This document shows, one piece after another, positions 34,508-47,655 of a DNA stretch of 64,000 bases (positions are counted from its first letter, which is position 1; every line of letters begins with the position of its first letter). The notes beneath the pieces were generated by a model. It was not told the origin of the DNA and did no database searches. It saw only the letters and a list, made by a program, of their open reading frames with translations. Source of the DNA: Climacium dendroides (Eukaryota > Streptophyta > Bryopsida > Hypnales > Climaciaceae); NCBI GenBank assembly GCA_950106755.1, contig OX467083.1:38516555-38580554 (forward strand), written 5' to 3'. Both the position numbers and the translations under genes were made by a program.

Positions 34508-35776
34508 GGATTAAGAGCTTGTTTGTCTTTATCCACCGCAATTTATTAAAGAACCAAAAGTGCTACCAAGACTATGTAATTTTGTTAAAAAGTAGACTTT
34601 GTGTAGTGAACATATATAAAATATGACAATGTATGGTGATGAGATTAGAAAGATGCTTTTGAAAGGGTTTTGGAAAAATAGGTTTAGAGGATTTTGAAAT
34701 TAGTGGAAAGAGGTTGGTTGTTCTTTTATAGAAACATATGTATATGTAGTATTTGATAGCAATATTATTGATGTTCTATAGTGTTTTTTGATGTCAATTA
34801 TTGGAAAGTGGAATTGTGTTATGGATGGGGGGGCTTGTGCTAGCTATGAGCACAATGAGTAATCGCATCATCTCAAACTTAAGGACAAACGGATTATTAA
34901 CAAATATTGTACTGATTCAATGCCTTCATCACTACGTACTATAATCACATTGATTATGTGTATTTTTACATGCTAAATCATTGCAAAAACAATGAATATC
35001 AATAGCATATAGTTTATGTACTTTAACTACACAATTGCTGTGTTTAAACTAGCTCTTATAAAGTAAAACTATCCAATACCACCATTTACCCAATTCCACC
35101 ACCTACAAGTTCCTTCCATTTCTGTCACTGGCCCATCTTATTACCACAATCTTACTACTCCATGATCATGATGGCAATGCACTGGGGAGTGGACACATCA
35201 GTCCACGCTTCGACAATGGTCTGATGATGCTTCAACAAGGGTCTACTCACAATTTTACATTTCAGCTTTGAAAAATCACAAAAAATTCAATTCTTGTTGG
35301 AATGTCTTCATTCTTTTTGCAATTGACTTCTCTCAAACAATTCAATGTCTGAAAAATATGAAAGCTCATAAATAGCTTCTCCAAAGTACTTAGATTGCAA
35401 ATCTGCATGCTAATGGATAGTTCTACCTAAATTATTAGTGTAGCGAAGGCAGGGTACCTCACTATACGGACGAAGAAGAGAGACAACCGTGACGTTCGTT
35501 CGTCTGTCCGTTGGTTTTCTTCAGCAAACGTCCGTCGACCTGGATGAAGCCCGCTAGCCAAAGAATCCGACGCCCCTCCTTGAAGCTTCTGCTTTGCTGG
35601 GAAAACGCGCATCAAACCCTACATTCGCCTGCTCCCTCTCTAAGCTTACCCCTCCGTTGTTGCTGCTCTTTCGTCCATCATCGGGCATGCCTCGTGACCT
35701 CAGCGCTTCTCCTTCTTCTCCTGCAGCTCTTTAATCTCACTCATCATCACGGCGGCCCCCTCCGCGGACGTCCAGC
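34508..35776. other. Intergenic stretch and SRRM1-like promoter/leader
   Basis: AT-rich until about 35400, then GC-richer, presumably promoter and leader of the + strand splicing-factor gene. Frames at 35511-35903 (+) and 35427-35615 (-) overlap the leader and first exon in other frames and show no domain. Confidence 0.45.
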
Positions 35777-38700
35777 ATGTCGGGCGGCGGTTTCTTCCGA
35801 GTGCGTTTCCCTCCTCACTCCCTGCAATCCATCACTGCCCGAGGGTTTCACTCCCTCTCGTGCTTTCGAATCTCGCCGTTATCTGTGTGTAGCGGTCTTG
35901 TGATTGTTGAATCTGGTTGCTGCGAATGATATAATATATATATTTGTATGTCTGTCATCCTAGACTGATACTATTGCTGAAGTCTTGTTAGGGCTAAATT
36001 TTGATGGCCTGCCGTCACCTCAAATTCGAGTCAAGTGCAGACGGATATGTGACACTAGAGATTTCCTCTTCCGCCATTGTCGTCTCAGAGATCCCATGGC
36101 TGTGATGCGCTCCCTTGCTTGTGTCGTCCTGGCGCTGTAGCTTAGGCTTGCGACCTTTTGCTGCGGCAGAGTATGAACTCTCATCGTTACGCGAGGTGGA
36201 TTGTGTATTGCTTGCATTGATATAGGTTCGTACATTAAACGCCTTAGTAATGGCTGGATTGTCTCTTGCCCTAAATCGTGATATCGTGGGGTTCTTGAAT
36301 GAGCGGTACGTTTAATGGTGTATTGGTTACTGCATGTCTTTCATCCTAGACTGATGCTATTGCTGAAGGAGATTTTTTTAGGGCTAGTTGTGATGACCTG
36401 ATTTCATCGATAATTGAAATTTGAAACAATTGCTTACGGTTATCTTAAACTTGAGTGTCTGATCCTCTAGACAACCTTGCGCAGCTCATTTTTGGCAAGG
36501 AGTTATGTATTGAGTTTCGGAGCATGGACTTTCGTGGAGCATAGTATGTTGTATTCCATTTCGACTGTTCCAATTTTTTACTGCGCGTTTTATATCTTCC
36601 ATCAGCGGTCGCCGAGTTTCTTGGTTTTTCAGAAGGGTCATTTTATTTCTGTCTCTCATCCGAATTTTGAGGGGAATGTGTGAGTGGATTTTGGGGGGGA
36701 TCGACGAACATATGCTGTCATATATAGCTCGAATTCATTAAATATTAATCTGCTTTGGCAATTTATCAAGTATCATACTGGGGTATATAAGTTCCTCTCT
36801 GCATTCTGCACTATATGCCTCTTCTCTTACAGCGCTCTCTATCTTGCAGTTTAGGGTTATCACTCTAGTTTTGTTTTCTCTTTTGAGCAGGGAACGTCTG
36901 CTGATCAGGATACACGTTTTTCAAATAAAATGAAGAAGTTACTGAAGTCTCAAAAATTTGCGCCAGAGCTTGATATAGCGGTGAGTGTGCATAACATTCG
37001 CGCCTTATGTTGAGTATAGTGCATTCTTTTTGCTTATTTTAGGGTGCCTATCTTGACGCTACTGTGCATTATGGTGATAATTTTGTTTTATGCTCGATTT
37101 GAAAGTAAAATATAGCATGGAGTTTGATCAGATATTGACCATTCAATGCACCATACCTTCGATCATCTTGTATTTTTTATTTTCCGTTTTGCTGAGGTTT
37201 ATGTCTACAGATCGACACCTCGAAAGTGCAAATGGATGTTATAAAACCCTGGGTAGCTACTCGAGCTACGGAGCTGCTGGGCTTCGAAGATGAGGTTCTA
37301 ATCAATTTCATATATGGTATGCTGGAAGAGAAGGTGGGTGCTCAATGTGAATCTCCTGGACATCACATGCCAATGCAAGTTTACTCTACTTCATTGCCAT
37401 GGTATACTGATATGTTGTGGTGGATGTGTGAGTGCCTTTGGTTTTGACACAAGTTGGTACACTCCGTTGAGCTAATGCCGTTTTGCTTGTGCCACAGATT
37501 GTAGATGGAAAACACGTACAGATTCAACTAACGGGTTTTATGGAGAAAAACACCGGAAAGTTTATGAAAGAGCTTTGGAGCTTGTTGATAAGTGCGCAGT
37601 CCAACGTGAGTGGTATCCCACAACAGTTCTTAGACCAGAAGGCAGAAGAAACCAGGCTGAAAAAGGTAATTTCTCTTTCGACTTGGACTTCCGCAGTTGC
37701 GATTATCCGAGTAATCTTGGGTAGACTTCTTAGTCATTTTTCGAGCATCGTATGTTACTTTTCTGTAGTTCTGATAATTCTGAAATGAATAGCAATATTC
37801 ATCCAGTTCAAGTTATGGTTATCTTGATCTCTTCCTTTTAGTTTCCTGTCAGGGTCTTGTTTATATGCTTACCCGGTCAACACTTGCGAACAGATCGAAT
37901 CCGAGCGCATTGCATCTGAACTTCAGCGCAAGAGAGAACTTGATAAGTTAGCTGAGGAGGAGCGTCAACGTGAGAAAGTAAGTAGTTATCTGCTTCATAT
38001 TCCATGTAACCTGCTTGACTGATGAATTTATTCGGAAGGTTCCATTATTCTTGAATGAAGCTTTATGAGCAATGATTGCTCTTTATATTCACAGGAGGCA
38101 GCAGCTGAAGCTGCAAGAGTTGCTAGGGGAATTAAAGGATCCGCAGAAAATGATCGGGACTCTAGACTCTCTGACGACAGAAGAACCGGGCGAGGGAATG
38201 GGTATGTGAATTTTTTTTCCTTAAGTTAAGGAAACGTGTTCTACTAGTGTTTGTCCCTCGTCCTAATTGATCCGAGACCAATGGTAGTAGTTCAATTTGA
38301 TTTATAATTTTGGTAATATTTTTTGAGACGTGAATCTGAAGCTCTATCTGTGTTTTCTATTTTTCTTATTTATTTAGTTGGTATTTCCTGTAGAGCTGTA
38401 ACTGTTCGCTTAATTCTTTGAGCTTGATGAACACTACGTTGAACGTGCAGCAATTTCAGAAGGTCGGTTAGCAAAGGTCGATCTCCACCTGGCCGGTATA
38501 GGATCTGTATCCATTTTCTAACTTTGTGTGCTGTTACTTTCGTGCTGTTTTACTTGTTCTGGTGATATTGTTATGCTCTTCTGTTTATCTACAGGCTTGT
38601 TTTGTTTGCAGAAGTTACAGGCGGCGTCAACGGTCTCGACATTCTTCAGATTCTAGCTTGTCGAGGTATTTTGCTTTCTCTTGATCGATGATTTGGGCCT

Positions 38701-40789
38701 GATCTTGATTGACTGGTCTGTTTTCAGCGCTTTTATTTCTCGATACCTTGATACTCGTTCTTAAATTCTTGTGGAATGGGATTTTTTTCGTTTCAGAGAT
38801 GTGAAGGATAGGTATCAACTCGTTGTGCGACTTGATATATAGTGCTTTGTATTTTTTGTGCAGGTCACCAGTAAGAACGCCTCCTAGAAGGCGTGCATAT
38901 TCCCGCAGCCCTTCCCGATCACCTCGACGACGAAGGAGATCTTTATCACCAGATCGACCCTCTCGTGCTCCAAGGGTCGTTCATTCCACTGTGAGACGGA
39001 GCTATTCACGATCACCTATTCGGAGAAGAAAATCTCCGCCTACTTACAGGTCGCCTGTGCGACGTCGTTATTCTTCGCGGTCCCCACCTGCACGAAGGTC
39101 CTCAAGTTACTCTCTTTCTCCAGTGCCACGAAGCCGGGCCAGGTTACTACTTGGAATGCCTGTACATGAGAGATTGACTGTTTTTGCGGAGTGTATGTGT
39201 TGAGTCGCAGTGCAGCATAAACTGTAAAAGAAAATGTAAGCTGGACAGACAGACATTAGATCCTGAAGTTTGGACATCTGATCTGCAGGAGTCCTTATCG
39301 TCGAAATGGGGCGGACGAGAGGAAGGATTATCGGAGCACTGACAGGTTTGTCTCTTGATATTTCTTTGTGCACCATACTTCATCTCTTATTGAGTATATC
39401 TTTTGTTGTGAGCTGTATCGCAGTGAATTTTGCTTCATTTTTTTAGTCTCCGTCCGGTGCACGATAGGTTTGCCAATATCTAACCAATTCCTTGGATCTC
39501 ACTTCAGGGTGGACCGGCCTGTAGTTAGGGATAGACGTACTAGCGTTTCTCCGGGTATTCGAGGATCGGAGTCTCCTCAGAAGCCGCCTGTATCCAGCCG
39601 ACGACCTTCTGGTTTTGGGGATAGGGAAATTCCGCGTGAAGCTGAAGGTAGGAGAGTAGGAACTGATAGAGATGGGAAGGGCAGCATGGGAGGTAAACGT
39701 GGATTTGGTGAGAAAGATGAGAGAAAGACTGGGGCTCCCCCTCGAGAGGCAAAAGATGTCGAAGAGAAGAGATTGTACAGTGACTTGGAAGACAGGAAGG
39801 TAGGACCTGAGAGAGCTTTTAGAGACAAGAAAGACAAATGGGCTCACAGTGATTTGAATGAGGAAGAGGAAGATCTTCAGAGAGGTGGCAGGGGCGTAGT
39901 TGGAGAGAAAAGAGTGTACAGTGATTTGGAAACCAGGAGGACTGGGTCTGATAGGTCTGTGAGGGATTCGAGGGAGAAGTGGGATCATAATGAATCAAAC
40001 GAGGGTCTGAAGGAAACCTCTAGACCTGTGACAGGATCACCTGGTGAAAAACGTCCGCAAAGTGAAATTGAACGGAACACCGGTGTTGGACGAAACAATC
40101 TTGGTGAGGACAGATACTTCAATGACAATGGGAGAAGGGTGGACGACAGGCTTGAAAAGGATGGTTTCAATGGGAAACGTGAAACGGACACGAGGAAGTC
40201 GACAGTTGAGAAAGAGGATCGCTATCTGAGTGATCGGAGGGACAGGCACACGGGCAGACAAAGAAGCCCCCCCTCAGAAAGGCAACAGGCCGTTAAGGAT
40301 ACACGAGGAGTGAGGAGAACTGGGGAGATGTCAGAGAGCCCTGTCAGAGAAAGGAGGAGAGAAGATTATGGACGGCGACCTTTGGAGCTTTACAATGACG
40401 ACTCTGATACTGTTAGGGAGAATCTTCCGAAGAAATCCAGAATACAAGAGGTTGAAGATGGTGGGGTTGTCAGGGAGGACGACCAAGATAGTTTGTCGCC
40501 GAGAGGGAGCGAGGAGAAACGGAAGGAGGAAAAACGGCATAGGAAAGAAGAGAAAAGGCTCCGCAGAGAGGAAAGGCATAAAAGGAAGAGGGAGGAGAAG
40601 CAGAAGCGAAAGGAGGAAAAGCGTGCGATGAAGGCTGGTACCATGAACGGAGATGACAAGAGGGATAGTCCCGAGGGAATGCAGCACAGTGACGAAGAAC
40701 ACTCTGAATACGATCAAAAGCAGCTAGAGGATGCTCTGCGGCACAAAGCTCTAGAGTCACTGCTGGCCAAGAAGGCCGTATCTCACTAA
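35777..40789 (+). CDS. SRRM1-like PWI/RS-domain splicing coactivator
   Basis: Nuclear pre-mRNA splicing coactivator of the SRm160 type; the PWI domain binds nucleic acid and the RS-rich part contacts SR proteins. Twelve in-phase exons: 35777-35800, 36891-36980, 37211-37333, 37498-37665, 37894-37977, 38095-38201, 38451-38495, 38612-38665, 38797-38811, 38864-39142, 39289-39345, 39508-40789; 775 residues. Seen: MSGGGFFRGTSADQDTRFSN, a plant-typical start; the PWI domain at about 40-120 with KPWVATRATELLGFEDEVL; a charged helix with RELDKLAEEERQREK (about 136-163); an RS/RSP region (about 235-330) with SRSP repeats; and a long acidic/basic C-terminus with three degenerate ~47-residue repeats starting EKR (about 434-535) and a K/R/E-rich block near 700-740. 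Exon 1 encodes only eight residues and is followed by a 1.09-kb intron. Exon 9 is 15 nt. Resembles Arabidopsis At2g29210 by memory. Confidence 0.92.
35949..36400 (+). repeat. Direct duplication inside SRRM1-like intron 1
   Basis: A block of about 63 bp, 35949-36011, recurs at 36335-36400, sharing TCATCCTAGACTGAT, CTATTGCTGAAG, TTAGGGCTA and TGATG(A/G)CCTG. Spacing is 386 bp. Both copies are in the long first intron. Confidence 0.6.
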
Positions 40790-43700
40790 TGCTCTTGTTA
40801 TTGGAAGATGTGTTTACAGAGGTGTTTCATGTGTGGTTGGCAGAGACTGTATCTGAGCTGTGAGGTTTCAGACATGGAGGAACTGTGACTTGTCGTGGCT
40901 CATCGTGTTTGTAGGTAGTAGTAGTAGTTGGTTATCAAGGCAAAATGCGCCGTTTCCTCTTGTTGATTTGTCTTCTTACGGAATGTCCATGCTGGGCGGC
41001 AGGACCTTGACCTCATTCGGAACCTGATAAATCTGGAGAAGGGCCTTAAATGTCGAAGATTTAAAAGTGGCACCGTTGCTGGTAATATTTGCTGGCTCTT
41101 GCATGCAGTTTATGTTTTCGTGTACAGGACCAATCATCACACTTTGGTTTCCTTCCTTGTGAAATGTGTCGCCTACTCACTGAGGAAACTATTCATGTTT
41201 TTTAAGTGCAGCTTGGATTGGATACACTGCAAGAACCTACCCTTTGATTGCCAGGCAGCCTTCCGCAGGACATCTACAGTTGTTTCTTCACCTTTTTTGT
41301 TGGTTGCTAGGCTTTGCTCGCTTCGAAATCCTTTTGAGGCTCTTGAGACTCAGGTGAGGTTATGGTTAGTCTGCATGGTTATCGGCATCTAACTGTCAAC
41401 ATGGCTATTGTTTGTAACGGATTCACGTCCTATTTTCACTGAGAATGATTATTTTCATTGAATCATATCATGAGTTTGTGTCTTGTTGTTATGTGATACA
41501 CTTTCGTTGATGAAAAGAGTTTTGCCTTCATATTGTCAGTACGTCTTTTCCCTCTCTTTGAAGCTGGCTAGTTTTGTCTTGTGTTTTTCTCTATTTTTGC
41601 TTGTTTTGGTTGCAAGGGTATCATTGTGATCTAATTTCTCTGTATTTTAACTCCATATTCCCTGGAAAGCATTTGGTTTTCTGTGGTATGCAGTTGAGAA
41701 GTGGGTGGTTGTGTAGTTGAGTTGATCTTCAAATCAGCTTGATGATTATATCAATTGCGTATCCTAGCAATGTGGCAAATCTGTTATCCCTGTAGAAGCT
41801 GCCTTTGCTGCAAAGCTTGTAGTGTTGCTAATTGATTTGTGTATGTTCATATTTTTATTGTTTTGATTTAGCTGGAGATGGGGTAGGCTAAACAATTTTA
41901 AAACAGTTGATTTAAAAATAGATTCAATGGATCACTTCAGTATTACGGAGTATTTGATTATCAATATGACAGAAGGACCAGAGCCCTTTTTGCCTAGTGC
42001 TGTGTACCAGAGTACTTTCTGAGTTCTTTTCTAGTGTGCAGCTCTTATTTAGGTCTGGTCGTAGATTCAGACTACACCTGTTTGAATCTTTTGCATCACT
42101 TAATATTCTCTAATTGGGTGATGGCGCTTTCTTTTATCTCGACTCCATCTGGCATACGTCCCAAAATCTTCCTGGTACATTCCTTTTGTTTGGCAATGCT
42201 GCTGTTGGTTTGCTGTTGAACTGTATAAACTACCATCGTTAGAATTTTGCAATGGAATTAGAAGCCGTTTAAGCATTTCCAAACACTCTTGAATACGAAG
42301 TTATGGGACTATTGAGTTACTGACGAGTTATCACTGTTCAAGGAGTCATCGTTTCATATTCAACAAAGTTATGTCACAGCTGTCAAATTGTACTAAATTC
42401 TTCATCAGGTCTTTCACATGCGTGTAGCAATTTCACGAGACCAACGTTTCGCTACCAACTCTTTGCATTTTAATTATTGTGACAGCATGATGAGTTGATG
42501 ACTCCACAATAGCGAAGGATAAATTCGACCAGCAATGTGAAAGTTCATGCGTACGCCATGAGAATATTGGGCGTTTCTTGCTGTTGGGCGGCACGCTAAG
42601 CACGTTTGCAGCAGTCTTCATCCGCAAAACACACAGTTTGACAAGTTTTATAATGAATCTTCGCTGGGGCGAATAGAAATACATAGTACCGGTATACATC
42701 AAAACTTGCCTGCCAGTAACTTAACACAGCAGTAGTTTACTAGAATTGAAGCACCAGCCAGTTCAGCCAGTTCAGTAGGCAAATTCTTCAAAACTTCGTC
42801 TTCGTACAAGTATGAAAGATCGAACAGAGATTGAACGAGACGAAACTTCCTGCCCGCTTCGACTTTTGACTGCTTGAAAACACGAATGAACTCTGTAAGG
42901 TTACAGTAAGTACTTTACTTTCACGAATTAGATACAACCTGCCACGCCTGGAGGATCTTGCTTCAACACAGTTGTCACCACGGATAAGTATAACACGAGA
43001 CTACGAAAGTGCTTTAAAATTTTCGTGGAATAGTTTGGGCAACCAACCCAATCATGCCAGCTGTGGAGCACACCTCTATCAATTTAATTTCCTGCGAGCA
43101 CGGAGGCACAAAGAGAATGAGTACGTAGGCTGGGATGCATTCTTCACGTTCGCTCCTGAGCTGAACTAATCATGATCTGAGAAGTCAAGGAATCATATAC
43201 CGGTATTTAATATTCGCTCCGGTGCTATCTTTTCAGAAACAGTTGTCTTGAGTGCAACACAGCATGCCTTGAAAAAATATAAGAGAACATGTGTTAATTT
43301 ATTAGGCAGAAGGTACTGGTTGATTTCCCTGGCAATCCACTGGTTGATTTCTTATTGTTTTCTCTCGGAATCACTCCCGGAATTACTCCACAGAAAATAT
43401 CAATTGCACAAATCCTTTGATATCCTAGCCTGAACTGTAAAGCCTGCATTTGTTAGTAACAGGATCCTATAATCTTCAATTGAGTTTTCACAAAGAGGAG
43501 TAAGCAAACTAACCGCATTTACAATGTCTCTTCTTGTGTAGTGATGGTTCGAGATTCTGAATTCTGATCGAAATTGGAGGGGTCTCTTGTATTAGAACAT
43601 GATCGACTGTTGGTCCATTTCAGAGCGAACATTATACTGTTGTAAGCCGGTAACTCAAGTGCGACAACTGACATTGGCGGCGACCGGAACGTCATGGTAT

Positions 43701-43949
43701 CTGTCAAGATTCCAAGAATTTAGCAAGGCATAATTTAGCTTGTAACTACCTTGCTTGCGATCCAGAGGCACATAAGGCTGTTAAAGTGAACATCATTAGT
43801 TTCACTTGGGCAGCTCTGCTGTTGCCTGCACATTGACGGGAAGAAGAAATTAAATCAAGCAGTGTGTCCAGGGAGCAACCTCAAAAGTTCAGATGCAGCA
43901 ATTTTATACTTGATCCCCATCACCTTTCAAGGAATGGCAGGTATCGCTC
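40790..43949. other. SRRM1-like 3' flank and intergenic DNA
   Basis: Mixed composition without a coherent gene. 40790-41500 is probably the 3' UTR. The 97-codon frame at 41099-41392 has no domain and lies in likely UTR. Short frames on both strands at 42034-43707 do not join into a plausible spliced gene. Confidence 0.4.
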
Positions 43950-44131
43950 CACAGGAAACTCATATCGCGTTCCCGGTGTTGATTCCCGGTGAGTCTCACT
44001 TTTCCCACTGAACTTTAAAATTTGACACCTGTGAAATTTTTACTAATTCCAGTAATTTTGGACACATGTCGCGACTGCACATACACAAGGAAATATGAGA
44101 CTCATCGGGAACGCGATATGAGTTTCCTGTG
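43950..44131. mobile_element. 182-bp MITE with perfect 26-bp TIRs
   Basis: The left end starts CACAGGAAACTCATATCGCG and continues to 43975; the right end (44106-44131) is its exact reverse complement over 26 bp, and pairing extends inward with GAGTCTCA/TGAGACTC. CTC lies directly outside both ends, a possible 3-bp target duplication. Perfect TIRs suggest recent activity. The CACAG start and 3-bp duplication hint at a CACTA-like origin, uncertain. Confidence 0.7.
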
Positions 44132-44297
44132 CTCGTGAAAGAAGAGGACTGCGCAATACTTAGTCATTCCCTGGGGCTTAAAACTCTGCGTACAACAACT
44201 TGTCTTAGAGAATTCTAAAAAACCGATTCAAGGCTGAAAAACACATGCAAACGTGAAATCATGGAAATTTTAACGCATCAGGAAAGACACAAAAACG

Positions 44298-44540
44298 TCA
44301 TGCCAATTTTCTAAAAGCTTGATTGGAGAAGAAACGCCAGGTAGCAACGACGTTGCACACCAGATAGAAAGCATATTTGGCAACTTTGAAGACGGTCACA
44401 GAGAATGAACTGAAATCAACGGCATTCTGAGCGCGGTTGAGCATTTTGAAAAGACGGAACTGGCGGGTCCTGGGGTCGCTGTCTGTTGTGAGCGCCAAGG
44501 TGCTGTCACAGCAGGGCGGAACGACGAACGATGAATCCAT
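44298..44540 (-). CDS. Doubtful small hypothetical ORF (80 aa)
   Basis: An 80-codon frame starting MDSSFVVPPCCDS and containing RQFRLFKMLNRAQNAV and a hydrophobic stretch VAKYAFYLVCNVVAT. The pattern of FRLFK, then a helix, then a short hydrophobic segment with VxxxW vaguely recalls peroxisomal PEX11 proteins (for example ARKVFRLFKFVNDL in plants), but the frame is far too short for PEX11 and I could not extend it by splicing. It may be a gene fragment, a small gene or chance. It lies at the edge of a GC-richer island, next to AT-rich DNA. Confidence 0.22.
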   Translation of the reverse strand: MDSSFVVPPCCDSTLALTTDSDPRTRQFRLFKMLNRAQNAVDFSSFSVTVFKVAKYAFYLVCNVVATWRFFSNQAFRKLA

Positions 44541-44640
44541 CCATGTAGTGGGTTTCGTTCGTTAATGAACGAAAGGGGCACGACGAATTCGTCCTTCTGC
44601 TCCCCGCTTACAACACACATTTTAAAAATTTGATGTTTTT

Positions 44641-47600
44641 TTCATGTGGTAATGTATATCTAAATTTTACTTTCAATTTTGCATAATTAAAAATATTACA
44701 ATAAAATTATTTTTCATTTTGAAAAATACTTTCTATATAAAAATCATAGTAATGACAAAAATGCTTAAAATAATATGAATTTCAATTTCTGGAGATGCCT
44801 AAAAACATCTCATTTGCCCGATTTGAAATATTTTTGCAAAAGTTATAAGCCTTTGAAGTTCGTAGCCGGTCAACCCTAATCGGTCCGATTCTGTCCGTAA
44901 ACAGTGAGATTATGTCTGATATGACAACCGTGGAATTTCTCAAGAGAATTGAAGATAGACATCATGCTAAAATTGGTTTACTCCTTGAATTCACAACAAG
45001 AAAATGTTGATATAAAATGTTGAAAAGTGATGTAATTCAAGCATTCAAGATGTTATCTTCAAAGTGAATTTTTTTACTATTTTAACAATTTTGACATAAT
45101 TTAAGATGGAATAAAAAGTAGATTACTAAATCTACATTTTCTTAGATAAGTTTGAAAGCTTGAACTACATGAAAATTAAGATTTGACTTTCAAAATGCCC
45201 TTCCAACTTGCAATGTTCACCAAGGAGTAATATGAAAACATTTGTTATGATATGGGGTACCATTATCACTATGATAATATAATAAGTTGTATAAAAATAA
45301 CTTTTAAAAAAGTACTTCAAATTTCAAATTTCACAATCAAAACAAGGCATTCAAATTCTTTTGATATTTGTCACCTCTATATTTTCACCTTTCAATGTAA
45401 TCTTTTATAACATAAGTGAGTGAGGTGGTAATTTGGATAGTGAAAATATCTGAAGATGAAAATATTAAACTTAGCAAGTTCATTTCATAGAGTAAGGTTG
45501 CACTAAAGAATGTCTTGATCTTTTAGAGGGACATATTAAAATAACCTCACTAATACTAAAGGATCAAAATAACCATACTATACTCCTGTCAAATTTTAAT
45601 CCTTTAATATAATAGGAGTTATTTGATTCCTTTCAAGTTTATTTTAAATAAAAATTGCATTGCACTTTTCAACATCCGGCATGCACTACTATATTTCAAC
45701 AATACATAATCAAGTTTTAGAAAATTTTGGAATTCAATTTTCTCTTGCCTTGGAAAATGTAAAACTTACAAGACACTACAAATTCATTAACATTAGACTA
45801 TATTTTGAATGCAATGCACAACCTCCTTAAATAATTGTTGATGATGCCAAATGTACAACACATATTCCATCTCTTACGGAACTCTATGACACTTTCAATA
45901 TCCCTAAATTAGCTATATCAAACACCTTCAATAACAGTAGTAATATTGCCAATAAATGCTCCGTTTACATTTTGCTCTACATTCACAAACTTGAAATTAA
46001 CCAAACAATTCCTATTGTACATCACCCACCTTGGTACAAGTACCTTCACCCTTTTCTTTACACCTAGTCTACAAAAGGCACAATATTACCAACCTTCAAT
46101 ACAACCACATTAGCATTCATCATCCTCCTCTATACCCAACTAATTAACTATACATCATTATGTTGAAGATGAAGTTATATCTCTCTTAGAGTTAAGATAT
46201 GACCCATTTATATGAATGTTTCCCAAATCTCCAATGGTTCTACAAGAGAACAAACAATATGCCATATTAGAGAATGTAGTATTAATCCTATTTAATGATC
46301 CATATTTTAGAAATGAACATTTCTCATTAAACCCCGAAGGACCAATAAGACACAATGTGTCGTCTTCAAGTTTTCAATCAATGGCAAATTCTTGGTAGGG
46401 TGAAACAAATCTCAATATTTTGTAAACTAGGATCTTATAAAGTAACAAGTTGATGTAATTGTATTATTTTCATTTTCAAAATTTCAATGTAAGAAGTATT
46501 TAAACTTTTATTTAAAAAATCTAGTCTAATAGAAAAACAAAGCAAACATAGTGTTTTTCCAATGAAAGGAATAGTAGGGATGAAAAAATATGATTTCTTA
46601 AATATTTATAGTCTTTATTATGTACAAACATATTGGATCTAATACAAACAAGAATTTTTTTCAAATTTATATTTTTAGCAATTTTAGAAATACAAGCTTC
46701 TATCTGACTAAGAATACAAAATAATTAAAATGATTCCACATTTTTTTAAAGATGTTTCAAACAATATGCTAGTAATATCAATTGTTAAATTTCAAAAATT
46801 GCAGCTTGTATAATTTTTTTTAATTTTGTAGGATCCAATTTGATTAGTCATACTAGAAGAAAATGAGGGGTTTTGCGACTACAAAGAACAATTGTTTTTT
46901 GGGTTGCATTGGACATTTATGACTTGTGCTAATTTGGAGACCCACAATTGTTGTGAACAAGTTTTCTAGTTGAATTGTAGTTGACAAACTATTTGGAACT
47001 TCATCAATGAACTTTTTTGACGTAGTTGTTTATGTGGTATTTGCTGCCACGTGGCATTGATAACTTAATCAATGAATTGTACAACTTGTTGACAACTTGT
47101 ATGTCTATGACTTGTAGATTTGTAAATTTGTAGATTTTGTAATTATAATTTTAATGATTTGTAGATTTTTGAAATTTAGATCTAGCTTCATTTTTAGACT
47201 TCAAAAATTTGAATATTGATATTTGATAGATTTCACCGGTTAGGAAACTTTACAATTTCATAGATTTAAAAAGTCATTAGATTTTGAATATTTATAGATT
47301 TCTACGGAATTTAGAAATCTACAAGCTATATAAATCTATAAATTGTAGAAATTTGCAAACTATAAAAATATACAAGCTATAGAAATCTACAACATATAGA
47401 AATCTTGAGATTGTGGAGATCTTAGAATTCTATTAAAAAATTCATTACATTAGAGTACAAAAGCTTACAAGTCATATATATTTAATGTAATGGTACTCTT
47501 GACAATTGATATAGCACAATTGATATAGGACAATTGGGAAATGACTTTGGAAATGACTAGGAAACAACAATAAGAAATTACTAGAAAATGACTAGGAAAC

Positions 47601-47655
47601 AACTATTGTCATTTTATTGTTGCAATCATTTTTTAGTCATTTTTTGCTATTACAA
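44641..47655. other. AT-rich intergenic stretch, no gene seen
   Basis: Composition drops sharply at about 44630. No usable frames. TATGACAACCGTGG at about 44924 resembles the terminus of the foldback element at 568-718 and may be a relic. From about 47140 to 47410, short degenerate units built on TAGAAATCTACAAGCTATA recur. Confidence 0.45.

Noticed and set aside
39443..40760. Antisense frames over the SRRM1-like last exon
   Set aside because: Low-complexity shadows of Arg/Glu/Lys-rich coding sequence.
41099..41392. 97-codon frame downstream of the SRRM1-like gene
   Set aside because: Lies in the probable 3' UTR, no domain, ordinary composition.
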